From assembly GCA_050084985.1 (NCBI GenBank), contig JBITNC010000002.1:7068001-7132000 (forward strand): DNA of 64,000 bases, given 5' to 3'. Of this stretch, positions 25,435 through 37,752 are shown one piece after another (positions within the stretch are counted from its first letter, which is position 1; every line of letters starts with the position of its first letter). Source of the DNA: Nageia nagi (taxonomy: Eukaryota; Pinophyta). A program made the position numbers and the translations under genes. The notes beneath the pieces were generated by a model that did no database searches, was not told the origin of the DNA, and was given only the letters and a program-made list of their open reading frames with translations.

Positions 25435-26148
25435 TTAGAAAACTTTCCTCTTTCCAGTTACATCATGTAAAGGTGAAGTAATATGAGAAAAATCAACAAT
25501 AAACTTTCTCAAATATTGGAAAACACCTAAGAAACTCCTTACTTCAATTACATTAGATGGCCTTGGCCAATCTACTATAGCACTTACTTTACTAGGATCT
25601 ATCTTAAGTTGTCCATGACTAATAACATGGCCCAAATACACCAAAGACTCTTTGCCAAACTCACATTTGAAATGTTTTAATAACAACTTCTTCCTATGCA
25701 AATTTTGAAACACTTGTCTAAGATGTACAACATGTTCTTCCCAAGTAGAACTATAAATAAGAATATCATCCAAGTATACAACAATAAAAGAATCAATAAA
25801 TGGACGAAGCACATCATTCATTACCCTCATAAAAGTGGTTGGTGCATTGCATAAACCAAATGGCAAAACAAGCCATTCAAATAGGCCTTGTCTTGTCTTG
25901 AAACTAGTCTTCCAAATGTCCTCCTCCTTGATTTTGACTTGGCGATATCCACTCCTCAAGTCCAATTTTGTGAATAATCTTACCCCTTGCAATTGATCCA
26001 AAAGATCATCTATCCAAGGCAAAGGGTAGTGATTTTTGATGGTGATATTGTCTAGTGCTTTATATTCAATGCACATTATCCAAGTTTGATCCTTCTTGGG
26101 AACCAAAACAATAGGTGATCCACATGGAGATGTATTTGGTCTGATCAC
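25435..26148 (-). pseudogene. Element A reverse transcriptase (longest open segment)
   Basis: An uninterrupted 237-codon stretch carries the core gypsy reverse-transcriptase motifs: SPCGSPIVLVPKKD, LFTKLDLRSGYRQVKI, LVLPFGLCNAPTTF, the catalytic box VVYLDDILIYS, and LGHVISHGQLKIDPSKV before the connection to RNase H. The polymerase core appears intact, but the sequence upstream and downstream is frameshifted, so no complete polyprotein exists. It is a Ty3/gypsy type; the YLDD box and motif spacing exclude copia. Confidence 0.85.
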
Positions 26149-26336
26149 ACCTTGATCAACTAACTCCTGAATCCACCTCCTTGTCTACCTTGCTCCAAAA
26201 TTGATTATTGATACAAAGCTATGTTGGGCAATGAAGCATCAAGTAACCACTGAATATCATGTTGTATATCTCCAATAGGAGGTAATCCCTGTGTCTTTGC
26301 AAATAATTTAGTAAACTCCTAAACCAAATCTTACAT

Positions 26337-26860
26337 CTATTCCTCTCTTTTGCATATCATTGATGGCCTAAAATCAATATTGCACATCGTTGATAGTGTG
26401 AGATTCACCTCACCCAAGGCTTCTATTTTCACCATGATCAGAATAAACTTTTTAGAAGCATTTACAAGATGTTTTACCTGACCAGCAGTGACTAAAGGTA
26501 GCTTTTTCTCTCTTTTATGTGCACTAGCTAGAAATATTTTTCCATCTTTCACCAACTGTAATTTGTTCAATCTTTTGTAATAGATACCATCTTTATCCCT
26601 CATGTAAGGGTTACTAAGAATAACATTGCAAATGTCTAAAGGAACAACATCAACCACAACTTCATCAATGTACTTTGCACAAATAGCAAATTTCAACTTA
26701 CATTGTTTAGTGACTTGCAAACTAGCATTACAATGCACCAAACCCAAAGGATATGGATTTGGATGGCTGGAAGTTTTCAATCCCAAATTACTTACCATAG
26801 TCTCTAAAATCAAATTTGCTTGAGAAATCGAATCAATAATGCAATCTACTTTGGTTTTCT
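26337..26860 (-). pseudogene. Element A aspartic protease region, broken
   Basis: The minus strand at about 26850-26820 carries an altered retropepsin active-site neighbourhood (IIDSISQANLI, with DSI in place of the usual D-S/T-G). The open frame from 26813 continues with LETMVSNLGLK, VVVDVVPLDICNVILSNPYM and so on, typical of the protease body before reverse transcriptase in this gypsy group. The active-site change and surrounding stops indicate an inactive copy. Confidence 0.65.
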
Positions 26861-27043
26861 TAATTTGGATTTTGAGGTGAAATAATTGAATCCTTTACTC
26901 TTCAATATCTTTAGATTCTTCAACCTTTTGAATGGCTAAACAATTTACTCTCTCATCAACATCTAAACTACCCTTAATATCATCACATCTAAGAACCATA
27001 GCATTAGTTTTCTCCTTATTCTTATGCTTATATGGATGTAATT

Positions 27044-28002
27044 CTAGATGTAATTTCCAATATTTATCATCAACATGACCATCTTTATCACAATGACTAA
27101 AATGTCTACCATCACCTTCTTTATTTGAAATATCAGTGGTCTTAGCTTCTTGCTTACCTTTTCCTCTATCTTGAGATTTACCTTTCTCTTGTCCTCTCCT
27201 TCAATTAGAAGCCTTATTGGATTCATCATATTGTCTCCTTGCTTTACCATCCTCTTATAAGTATTATGCTTGCATACACACTTTATCAAGATTGGTAAGA
27301 TTAAATAGCATGAAAGTATTATGTACTTTGCTAAAGTTTGATGATCTTTTAGTGAAACCCCAAGCAAAGTAGCTTGTTTCATAAATTCCATAATGTATTC
27401 TTAATCATTTTGCCCTCTCTTTGTTGCCTAAATAATTACCATTTCATCAATTGTTTATTATGATGTCCTAATGGATGGAATTGATCTTAAATTCATTTCA
27501 AGAAGATAATTTAGACAAGTGTTCATGATTAAGAGTTTCTACATATCTTTCCCACCAAACTAAAGCATGTCCACTCATATTTAATTTAGAAAAAGAGAGT
27601 TTATCAACATCATTTACAACACCATGAATTTGGAAATAAACCTCCAATTGTTCACCTTTTTGCATCAACCTCTCCTCCAAAAGTATGAATGTCTTTGGCC
27701 TCCACCTTGAATGAAATTCTATTTGATGAAGATAATGAATCAAGTCTCCCAAATACATCATGATATCTTTGATTAGTATTTGCATTTGATCCAGCATCCA
27801 ACAACTTAGCCAACCTAGCCAAATGATTCTCCATTACTGAAAACCTCTCTTCAAAATTAGCATCTGTCATGGTATGAACAGTAGACTGTTGCTCCTTTGC
27901 ACTATCCATTTCAGTCACTCTACCTTTTTGACCAATCCCAAGATCCTTTAGAATCAACTTAGGTCTTTCAGATCTCCTCCCAAACATAAAAAAACACATC
28001 AT
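27044..28002 (-). pseudogene. Element A gag, broken
   Basis: The minus strand shows gag in at least three frames. 28002-27652 gives an N-terminal segment ending FKVEAKDIHTFGGEVDAKR. The frame at 27797-27498 continues EQLEVYFQIHGVVNDVDKLSF and GHALVWWERY, characteristic of the retrotransposon gag domain. 27391-27044 is a charged C-terminal part that should precede a zinc knuckle; no clear CCHC was seen. Frameshifts near 27660 and 27500 disable it. Confidence 0.7.
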
Positions 28003-28052
28003 TGGTAGCCTAAAAATTCCAAAATTTTGGTCTCAAATTTGATGCACATAAT

Positions 28053-28063
28053 CTCTGATACCA
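28053..28063 (-). other. Element A primer-binding site
   Basis: The minus strand reads TGGTATCAGAG two bases inside the 5' LTR. It is complementary to the 3' end of initiator tRNA-Met, the usual plant retrotransposon primer. Confidence 0.85.
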
Positions 28064-28065
28064 TG

Positions 28066-28767
28066 TGATCTGTAATTACTAGATGCTTATAGCATACTTG
28101 GATCCTCACTTACATATTCAAATGAAAATACATTCACCATTATGAGATCATACAAATTGCATAATGTAAATTACAAACTATCAATCTCAAACACACAACA
28201 AGATCAACATAATGATTTACCCTAGTTCACCTAATGTGGGTTAATCCAACATGGAATTGGAGCCTTCTCTTCTCATTGTCTATGGACATTACAATATTAC
28301 ATGCATAGAGAAATACCATTAACATAATGGTAATACAATATCCTATAATTACTGCAACCTCCTACAATAAGAAGAAAATAATATTAGAACTACAAAATTA
28401 TGGAATGACTATTGGTCATCATTCAAATCTTACAATTCCAAAATCTTAACTCTCTCAAAACTCCCATTGAGAATCAAGAATGATATGTGCCATTAAATAA
28501 GACTCTAGAACACTCTAAAATGTCATCTAAGGAACCTAAATTGCTCAATTTCTCGAAATACCACTATCTCTTCAGATGCCCTTGCTGATTCATCAAGGTG
28601 CATGCCATTAGTGACCTAAAATCAGTAATTTGCACACCACTTATGGCCTAAAATTAAATTCCAAAAAACTTCAGATTTTAATATTCTATCTGTATCCAAG
28701 CATATATACCTATGGATTAAGTATTTCTCATTAAAACATAACTTAAAACATGATACAATTCAGTTCA
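28066..28767 (-). repeat. Element A 5' LTR
   Basis: Partner of 22217-22886. TG/CA ends are kept and the TSD attat follows at 28768. It contains about 40 bp (around 28465-28508) absent from the other LTR and lacks about 20 bp that the other has. Confidence 0.9.
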
Positions 28768-28772
28768 ATTAT

Positions 28773-29974
28773 ATAGTAGCATACTACAAAGGGAGGCCCC
28801 TACCATTGACCTTATGCAAGACTCAATGATGGTAAAAACTATGGATGTGTCACAACTAAAGCTTGCACACATAATAATTGAATGTAGGTGCAAAGTATAA
28901 GGAGAACTCACTTTAAAGATAATCAAGTGAAGAAGAAACCTAAAAGGACATATTCTTTTCTTAGAGTAGTTAGGAAACCAAATAGAGACTCGTTAGCATA
29001 TTAGGGAGAGAATTTTATCAATGAAAGCTAAATGAATATAATAGATGCATACTAAATCTAATTTAACCCATGATAATACAAATATCGAACATAAGGGATC
29101 CAAATAGAAGATCTCCTTAAGTTATCATTCGTGTACTATTAGAAAATAATAGGATAAACTTCTTTCTCCTTTAATATAAAAATATATTAGTAAATCATAT
29201 GCAAAAAATAGTGAACATAATTTATAAGTATGTTAGTCTTACGATAATGGCCATGCAAGGAGCTTCAAGGGGAAGTGTCATTATATGGAACTCCATTGAG
29301 TAGATAGCAATTGAACATTTAGTATGAAAGGGGGCTATCGCATCCCATTTCAATAACAACATCATAATTAAGATTTTTTAATCACTAATTTATGTGGAGC
29401 TAAATAGCTAGCTAACTATACCTTCTAGTGGAGAATGATGCATAAAATGAGAAACTTGAACAAATATTATAGAAAGGAATCTTAATAATAAAATAATAGA
29501 CATGAATCAAGGAAAAATGCTACTTTTGGATCTAGATAATAGGTTTATGATCTCTTATATGGATGCATGATACTTAGTGGACATTCAAAGTCTAAGGATC
29601 AACTTCACTTTGACAAATAAGAGAAAAAAGCCATATAGAAGGAAGGGAAAATTACACCACTTCCTTATTTCTAAAGAGGCTTTTATTAAATAAAATTTCA
29701 AATCTAAGAGGTGGTGGCCTCATATCATTCCTTTATTATACTAGAGGAAGGCATCAAGATAGGATAACAAAAATTATTTAGGTTTGAAAATTTTTGGTAA
29801 AAATGGAAGAAACGTTTACGATTTTTTTTTATAATAGTGGGAAGAGAGACAACCTGAGCACAAAAGAATAATGTTTAGTATTCATAAGCAACTTTATTAT
29901 CGATATGTAAAGCTTTGTAATCTATTTTATTCAAGATATCATCAAATATAGATTTTCTTAAATTGACTTTTTAA
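28773..29974. other. Unassigned AT-rich stretch between elements A and E
   Basis: Follows the element A TSD and runs to the start of the element E LTR. No open frame, motif or repeat end could be recognised on either strand. It is probably older, fully decayed repeat DNA. Confidence 0.4.
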
Positions 29975-30704
29975 TGCATTTTTTTTATGAATCATTATTG
30001 TTAAAATAACAATATTAATGAGTAAACTAAGATACCAACAATAAATACATGCAAATCACATCCACAACATAAGACACAAAGTTTTACCAGGGTTCACCCA
30101 ATGTGGTTTAGTCCAACATGTCTAATATTTGATTAATATTTTAGGTCATAAAAGAAATACAACTACAACAATTTTAAGAAGATTTATCTGATCTCCAAAG
30201 TAAGAATCTTCAACTATTACTGCCTAATCATTTCTACAACCTTCCTATAGTCTGTAATGGATTCCTTTCATACATACACAACTATAAGGAACCACAAAAC
30301 TAATGAAAAAATCAACCAAACTCTCTAATGCCCTCTAAATATGGCTAGGAGTAGTTTATAGGAAAAATAGATGCATGTTAGAAGACAAACTACTTCCCAA
30401 ACATATAATAAATTACTCAAATCTCTTTGAATTCCTTCATAGTTATTCTATCCTCTTAGTGCTTATGTTGGTTGACATGGTTGGGTAGATGAAATTACAT
30501 ACATTTCTAGTTGGGCAATGGATTGAATCTAAGTACCAATTCATGATCTTTGTGAATTCAATACACGAGCTTCAAAAATACCTTCAATGCATGACACTGA
30601 AAACTTCGATCTTAAATAATCTCATCAAAAGATCATGAATGAAGATTAACATTGGTGTTAATGTCAATGTTGGTATTATAGGTAGCACTTGTGCTAGGCC
30701 ATTA

Positions 30705-31918
30705 TGTGATGTCCCATTTTGACCATTGACAAAATGTGTCATGGTCACTTTGTAATCTAGTATTTGCTTATGATCATGTTGTACATGTGTAACTAAAGTA
30801 GGAGCTTATGGTCTATGGACCCCACTATGAGACTAGTTATGGGACGTATCCCCTTGCCTAGTGTTGTGTTAACATGTAATGGGTTATCCTGAATTATGGG
30901 AATCCCTAGATAGGCATGAGTCTTGTATAGTCTAGAGGTGCATAGAGGAGCATACCAACATTGGGAGGGCCCCACATATCCCATGTTGGCTTATGAGGCC
31001 ACTTAGACCCTTGCGTCAGCTTAAGGAGGCTCATTAGACCCCACATCAACCTTGAGGAGCTTTATGACCCCCATGTTGGCACATTAGGCCCAAGGGACCC
31101 CCACCTTAGCATATTGGGCTAATATGACCCCCGCATTGGCATGGTTGACCTATTAACTCCAACATTAGAATAAACTTAGCTTTAGATGATAACAAGGCAT
31201 GATGGATAGCCATGTAAGGCTATATATTAAGGATGGAGCTCCATGATGAGGTTAGCTATTGATTATACTTCTATACAAAAATTGATCGAGCATACAAGTC
31301 TTGGCAGTGTTGAGCATTATTCCTAGACTACGTCTAAAGGGGTGATAGGGTTGGGAGCCTAACACTCTACAACTTACGTGGGTCACCTATTCCATCTAGT
31401 GGTATTTTGAGGATGAGATTCTACCTTTAGTGGTCATTAGGGTCCAAGGAGGCTCCTTCATAGGAGAAGATTTAGAATCTGAGGGAGTGAGTCTTTCTTG
31501 TGGTGTTCGACTTATAAAGGGTTTAGAACCCTAGATCTAGATATTGAGATCCTCATTGTATTCCATCCACTATCACAATAAAACACATCTTGTACCTCTA
31601 TCCATTGTGTTGTTCATTATGTTTTAATGTGTTGCATCTCTTATATATTGGTGTTGGAAGCTTCATTGCTTTTGTAGGTGTTCAAGCATTATGTATGCAT
31701 ATGTGACACATTCGTTAAGATGCCAAGTGTTGGTGTGTGCCCTAGAGGATTGATGTTAGGATGTAGGGGTTGCGTGGAAGCCTTAGGAGGCTCATGTTTG
31801 CATTATAGTGTCACTTTGTGAGATTATCTTCTTGAGTTATCTTGATGTTAGTATGAGCTTTCATGTGATCTTGGGAGTTTAGAATTGTTTTATTTATATG
31901 TTAATCCCATAAATCACA
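30705..31918 (+). repeat. Element D 5' LTR
   Basis: Direct repeat of 35002-36214, easily aligned over about 1.1 kb (for example aaaatgtgtcatggtcactt and catacaagtcttgg). The last 105 bp or so does not match the partner although the length is the same. The interior has irregular repeats of gacccc..catgttggc type at about 30990-31160. Confidence 0.85.
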
Positions 31919-31920
31919 AG

Positions 31921-31933
31921 TGGTATTAGAGCC
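31921..31933 (+). other. Element D primer-binding site
   Basis: tggtattagagcc, two bases after the LTR end, matches the initiator tRNA-Met complement tggtatcagagcc with one C-to-T change. Confidence 0.8.
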
Positions 31934-32002
31934 TAGATCTTGCTAGCCTATTGTATGAAATGCAAGATCCATTATTATTACACCAGATTTAGTAAGAGAG
32001 AG

Positions 32003-33720
32003 ATGTCATCTTCCAGGAGAGGTAGGAGATCTGAAGATGGCCATCAAGAGGAAGAGGCTAAACATTGGGTTGAAGAAGAGGTTAAAATCCCAAGGCTAGG
32101 GTTTGTGGAAGCAGTGTAAGAAGAAACTTTGGTTAAGAGGAGGAGGGATAATGATGGTAGACCTAAATGGGAGTTTAGGGCTTTAATCTTAGCCTTGCAT
32201 AGCATGAACAAAACCATGCAATCATTATATTAAAGAATGGATTGGTATTAGGGTGAGGTAGAGGAAGAAGCTTAGTAGAGAAGACATGGAATAGAAGAGC
32301 CAAGAGCAAGGTGCCATGTCCAAAGTGAAAAGGAACCTTTTTGGCATGATTCAAATGGAAGAATGCATGGATTAAGGATTAGGGATGAGGGAGTTCATCC
32401 ACAAGTGGAGGATAGTGCGGATTAAGATCCACATCACACTCAGAGAGGCTATAGAGCCCAACTAGGTGATAGAGGAGGCCATGAAGGCCCACATCAGCTT
32501 GGTAAAAGTATATAGGGGTTACAATGAGAGAATGAGGGTTTCAGGATCCCACATCATACCAAGGAAGCAACCCCACCCCCACATTAGGATGAAAATGATT
32601 TTAGAGGATCTTTGAAGGGTGATTAGATGGATGAGGAGCATTCATTGAGGATATCTAAGAGAATGAGGGACAAGGACTCCATACGAGGGTCTAAGGAATA
32701 ATTTATGCCATAATTCTAGAGATCTTAATCATAGCAGATACCATAACAGGAGAGCCCCCTTCTTAAACACTACCTAGAGATCAAAATTAGAGGAAGGGAT
32801 AATCAACCTATCATTCCTAGGCCAAACAATCCCATGTTCACATTAAAATAAGGAGAAGACTCTAGATAAAGGGTGCTTGGTCTATTGGAATTGAATAAGC
32901 ATCATAGAGACTACAACATGTTGCATCTAGATGTGAGGTGAGACATCAATTAAAGCAGTTATTTAGAATTGCTAGGGTTGAAGGGTGGCTCACATGGCCA
33001 ATGTTAGTCATGAGGGTAGTGGTAAGGAAAGAGAAATCTATAGCATAAGATTATTAAGATGCAAGTACCCATGTTTGATGGTAAGAGGATGATAGTAAGG
33101 GCTTGGGTGCACCAATTGTAAACACACTTTGATTTGAACCCTACCATGATGGAGGAGGAAGCCATCAATTTTGCATCTTTGCATTTGGAGGGAGATGCGT
33201 TGGAGTGGTGACATCATGGCATATTGAGTCAAGGCTATGCCCACATTACCATGTTTGAGGAGTTCACTAGGTGGTTAGTGAAGAGGTTTGATCGGAAGAA
33301 GGAGAATGATTACTTTTGAGATTTGAATTCTTTGAGCTAGATAGATACGATGTATGAGTTTGTGATAAAGTTTCATAAGCTTGCAGTGATGATCCACCAC
33401 ATTCATGAGGAGAGGCTGATGTTCCTATTCATTAAGGGGTTGACCAAACCATTGAGAGGGATGGTTAAGGTTTCATATCCAAGGAACTAGGATGATGCCA
33501 TTCAAGTTGCGTATGACTTGGAGCCTACCATGAAATCCCTTAGGGGAGGATTTACCAACAAAGTACCATCAAGTCAGAGGATGTGGGAAGGGCCTAGCAA
33601 GGCTAAAGCACCCCCATGCCTAGATCAGATCAGTTGGATGTTATCATTAGAAAGAAGCTTAGATAAGAGGGTAAGTGCCTACATTGCAAGAAGAAGTGGG
33701 AGTCAAGAAACCATTGCATA
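32003..33720 (+). pseudogene. Element D gag, broken
   Basis: The plus strand opens with MSSSRRGRRSEDGHQEEE and then a charged region with stops. The conserved gag domain begins near 33059 (MQVPMFDGKRMIVRAWVHQL) and continues INFASLHLEGDALEW, FEEFTRWLVKRFD, MYEFVIKFHKLAVMI and FIKGLTKPLRGMVKV. At least five in-frame stops fall where Trp, Gln or similar codons are expected, consistent with C-to-T or G-to-A decay. No zinc knuckle was recognised. Confidence 0.7.
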
Positions 33721-33889
33721 GGTAAAGGATAGGTACATTACATCAAGGTGCTTCTTGAGTATAGCTCAGAGGAGTCAAAGTTGGACCTGAATGAGGAGGT
33801 GGAGGACTCATAGTTGCTACATGTGAAGGGCATATTGGGAAGCATGTTAGCTTCACTTCATGGTGTGAAGAAGTTCCTGACATTGAAGC

Positions 33890-34160
33890 TGATCGGTCAA
33901 GCTTACCATTAGGATGTCATCATGATGATAGATTTGAAGACATCACATAATTTCATTGATATCAATTTTGCAAAGAGGAAGTACCAAAAGACCAAGGGTT
34001 TTAAGGGATTTTAACTTTTGAATGCTAATGGCAAGCTGACATTGGTGGATCAAATTATGAAGAGATTAGGGATCAAGCTATAGGGTTATGTGGTAAGGGA
34101 GAACTTGTAATTGTATCCACTCATGGGGCATCCACATGTCATTTTAAGGGTGCAATGACT
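33890..34160 (+). pseudogene. Element D retropepsin remnant
   Basis: The plus strand near 33925 reads MIDLKTSHNFIDINFAKR, where MID-T-G-A-S-HNFI is usual for gypsy proteases. NANGKLTLVDQI and LYPLMGHPHVILRVQ follow. The active-site DTG is degraded and stops are present. The same domain occurs in element F (62360-62080), which supports the relationship. Confidence 0.65.
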
Positions 34161-35001
34161 ATTTGAGTTGGGTAACATTCACATCAACTACCAAAACCTT
34201 ACTATGAGGTTTAAGATGGATGGAGTGGAGTACATACTATATGAGCTATGAGAGGAGGACACATAGAGGACTAAAAACCAGCTAGATTCGATGGATCTAG
34301 GATGGGATGATGCTAAGAGGACCTTGTTGAGCTTGGACAATGATAGGATAGCCACATTTGGTGGCAAGGAAGGTTGGAGTACCACATTGATCTTGGACAA
34401 GGCTAGGATAACCACATTTGGTAGACAGGGAGGTTGAAGGCCCACATTAGGAAGGAGGTCAGCTAGTATGATCACGTTGGGAACTTGAGTTTGGGATCCC
34501 ATGTTGGACATAATGTCATCAAAGGTAGTTTTGTTGGATGCCCAAGGAGGAGGGAACCCCACATTAGGCCTTAGGGAAGAATAAGAGCCTATATAGAGTA
34601 CTCAAGGGGTTTTAGAACCCCACATTCAAGATTATGGGATCACTCATTGATGAGATTAACATAAATCTAGAAAGGAGCCTAGGCCCAATATATTTTATGC
34701 TGCTAATCATTTTTTGCAGGATATTGGAGGTACAATTCTACGTGGGGACACACTTAGTTCCATGGTTGAAGACATTCATCCATGAACATATACTAAGAAG
34801 AGATTGCTATCGACACTTCATGAGTTCATAGATCACTAAACCATTCAATGTTGGAGACTCACTATAGCCAAATGGACTCAAGATTGGGATGGTTTTCCAA
34901 AGAGATATGGAGCAACTAAAGATACTAAAGGATCCTTAAAAGATAATCCTTAGCTATCTCCTACCATTGCTTGAGGGCAAGCAATTCAAGAGGTGAGGCT
35001 T
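34161..35001 (+). other. Element D region after protease, no RT found
   Basis: Where a gypsy element would encode reverse transcriptase, there are only decayed non-matching frames, then a short segment (about 34950-34985, gcttgagggcaagcaattc) shared with element F, then the LTR. A direct loss of RT/RH/IN or a non-autonomous design explains this. Confidence 0.55.
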
Positions 35002-36214
35002 TGTGACATCCCATTTGGACCATTGATAAAATGTGTCATGGTCACTTTGTAATCTAGTGTTTGTTTATGATCATGTTGTACATGTGTAACTCAAGCAGGA
35101 GATTATGGTCTGTAGACCCCATTATGAGCCTAGTAATGGGACATCTCCCCTTGAATAGTGTTGTGTTAACATGTAATGGGTTATCCCAAATTAAGGGAAT
35201 CCCTAGATAGGCATGAGTCTTGTATAGTCTAGAGGTGCATAGAAGAGCATACCAGTGTTGGGAGGGCCCCACATATCCCACATTAGCTTATGAGGCCATT
35301 AAGACTCCCATATTAGCTCAAGGAGGCTCATTAGATCCCACATTAGCCTTGAGGGTCTTAATGACCCCCACATTAACACACTTGCCCCATGGGAACCCCA
35401 TGTTAGCATACTAGGCCAATATGACCCCCATGTTGGCATGGTTGACCTATTGACCCCAACATTAGACTAGACTTGGCTTGGGATGATAATGAGTCATGAT
35501 GGATAGACACGTGAGGCTATATATTAAGGATGAAGCTCCATGATGAGGTTAGCTATTAATTATACTTCTTTTATACAGAACTCGATTAGGCATACAAGTC
35601 TTGGTGATGCCTAGCATTATTCCAAGATAATGTTTAGAGGGGTGATAGGGTTGGAAGCCTAGCACTCTATGACTTAAGTGGGTCACATAGTCCATCTGAT
35701 TGTATTCTAAGGGTGAGCTTCTACCTTTAGTGGTCATCAAGGTTCAAGGAGGCTCCTTCATAGGAGAAGATTCAAAGTCTAAGGGAGTGAGTCTTTCCTA
35801 TGGTGTTCAATTTGTAAAGGGTTTGGAATCCTAGATATGGATATTGAGATCCTCATTGTAATTCATACACTACCATAATAAAATACATCTTGTGCCTCTC
35901 TATTATATTTTTCATTATGTGTTCATGTGTTGTGTCTCTCATATACTGGTGTTGGAAGCTTCATTACTTTCATAGGTGTTCATGCATTATGTATGCATCT
36001 ATGAGATATTCGTTGAGGTGCCAAGTGTTGATTTGTGACCTAGAGGGCTGACATTAAGGTGTATGGGTTGCATGGAAGCCTTAGGAGGCTCACATATGCA
36101 TTGCAGTGTCTTTGGGTGCCCAAGGGCCCAACATGGGTGTAACTGCATCATTGGTTGAGGGTTTGAGCATCATAGTTGTAGTCTTTTTACTAAGGATGAT
36201 TTTAGGTCATCACA
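35002..36214 (+). repeat. Element D 3' LTR
   Basis: Partner of 30705-31918, starting TGTGACATCCC and ending GGTCATCACA. From about 36110 its sequence departs from the 5' LTR; see the separate finding. Confidence 0.8.
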
Positions 36215-36568
36215 CATAATGCATACAATTCAACCAAGTCAAAGATAATTCTCAAATTTAGACATAAATATCCTTGGAAATAATTTCCACTTTAAGAATA
36301 TAAGCTTCATATTACGCCCTTCCATCGATGAGGCTTTTGGTTTGCAAAATATTTATTTTTGAAGGATATAATGAAATAAATTCCTAACTTTGGTTTTATC
36401 ATACCATTTGGCTTTGTTAGGCTTCCGTTTTTTCAAATTGATCAATCAAATCTCTTATTCTTCCTTGTAGTACAAACCTTGTTTTGCTAAATTGTATCTT
36501 CTCTAAGTTCATTCATAGTTAATGAAGAGAGATCATCGATAAATGAAAAACCTATCATGTTGCCTCTT
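36215..36568 (-). mobile_element. Element E internal piece next to its 3' LTR
   Basis: Aligns with element A at about 22940-23110 (ccatttggctttgttagg, cttccttgtagtacaaacct, gttcattcatagtt). It ends at the TSD of element B (cttct, 36569-36573), and E continues beyond B at 53374. Confidence 0.65.
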
Positions 36569-36573
36569 CTTCT

Positions 36574-37012
36574 TGATGGAATCAATCCTTTCCTAATTAA
36601 TACCTAATCACCAAGATCACTTGTAGGATATAGTCAACTCCAACTAAACATAAGCATAACAACAATTGTCAATCTCACATAAGATACATAAGAGCACAAT
36701 TTAAAGTGGTTTCTTCTTGGGAATACATCCACTAACTAAGATCTCATTACTTTTAGATGCAGTCTCTTACAATTTACATTCCTACAACCATACCATGAGC
36801 ATAACTTTGCTTCTAAAACTTATGTGATTTACAAGAGGGGAGGCCCTCTATTTATAGGATAAAATCTCCACCTTAACCTCCCTTTTACTTAAGGGTAAGG
36901 TTAAGATTTCACAATATAAAATTTATTAAATACTTAAAGGTATCTAGTGATACTTTAGGTGTTTATAAGTTTACATTGAAGAATATTAATTCACAATATT
37001 ACATTACAAATA
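36574..37012 (-). repeat. Element B 3' LTR
   Basis: Direct repeat of 52924-53373 (tgatggaatcaatc, accataccatgagcataact, ggggaggccctctatttata). The terminal tctaaca seen in the partner is missing here. Confidence 0.85.
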
Positions 37013-37277
37013 ATCCCCCTTAAGGTAATATTGGGATAGAGCATAGAAGAAGAATAAAGAGAGAGTAAGAGAGAGTTCTCCTCCAAAGAGATACAAGTTG
37101 AGATGAGAACATTTACATATTTGAGCTCATTTGAGATATTAGTTTGAGACTCACTACTTTACCATTTGACAAAATGGTTTACAATACAATCATTAATCAC
37201 AACTGATTTCACTATATAGAGTAGTCAACCAACAACAAGTTGACATGTGAATCTCCATGAGTCTGCCAACCTGAAGT

Positions 37278-37737
37278 TGAAGGATTTAGACCTACTCTAA
37301 TCCTCAAGGTCCAAGACTAGAAAACTCAATCATACATAAGATAACACAAATATAATGTGGTTCCTCCCTCCTTGGGAGTACATCCACAACTAGTTCTCAA
37401 TTCTCAATCGATGCACCTCTTACAACAATTCTCTTCCTCTCCTACACAACTTAGTAGAGTAATCTTACTCCAAAAACTTAGTTATGTTACAAGAGGAGAG
37501 GCCCTCTATTTATAGCTTGAGAGCACCTCCCTAACCTCCCTTTAATCCAAGGGTAAGGTTAGGATTACAATAAATGTATCACCTAACTTTAACCTACCAA
37601 CTAACCACATGGTAAAGTCAAAGTCTACATAATAAAGAATTCAATTAATCCCTTAAGGTATCTACATATCCTTTAAGTGATTAATTGAATTTACAAGGAG
37701 TTTAGATATTCATAATATTTCATTACAAATTCTAACA
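37278..37737 (-). repeat. Element C 3' LTR
   Basis: 460 bp, differing from 45508-45967 at 7 positions, mostly transitions. In element sense it starts TGTTAGAATTTG, a common copia LTR start. Confidence 0.93.
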
Positions 37738-37752
37738 CTCCCCCTTAATGCA
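37738..37752 (-). other. Element C polypurine tract
   Basis: The minus strand reads AAGGGGGAG directly before the 3' LTR, the usual second-strand primer site. Confidence 0.8.

Larger units (their letters stand above)
22217..28767 (-). mobile_element. Element A: Ty3/gypsy LTR retrotransposon, complete structure
   Basis: Element A has direct LTRs (22217-22886 and 28066-28767), each starting TG and ending CA, with matching 5-bp TSDs attat at 22212-22216 and 28768-28772. The primer-binding site is at 28053-28063 and a purine-rich AGGGAGCTG lies against the 3' LTR. The minus-strand order is gag, protease, reverse transcriptase, RNase H, integrase, which is the gypsy order. Every gene is broken by stops or frameshifts. 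The LTRs differ by several indels, so the insertion is old. A solo LTR interrupts the integrase. I did not assign a lineage. Confidence 0.9.
30705..36214 (+). mobile_element. Element D: gag-protease-only LTR retrotransposon
   Basis: LTRs of 1214 bp (30705-31918) and 1213 bp (35002-36214) both begin TGTGA and end ATCACA. The TSD is catta at 30700-30704 and cataa at 36215-36219 (one mismatch). A primer-binding site follows the left LTR and the purine-rich AAGAGGTGAGGCT precedes the right LTR. The 3.1-kb interior encodes remnants of gag and a retropepsin but no reverse transcriptase or integrase, so the element was non-autonomous. It sits in the LTR of element E and is related to element F. Confidence 0.8.

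Noticed and set aside
35220-35414. Plus-strand frame with repeated YPTLAYEAIKTPILA-like pattern
   Set aside because: Arises from irregular gacccc/catgttggc repeats in the LTR of element D.
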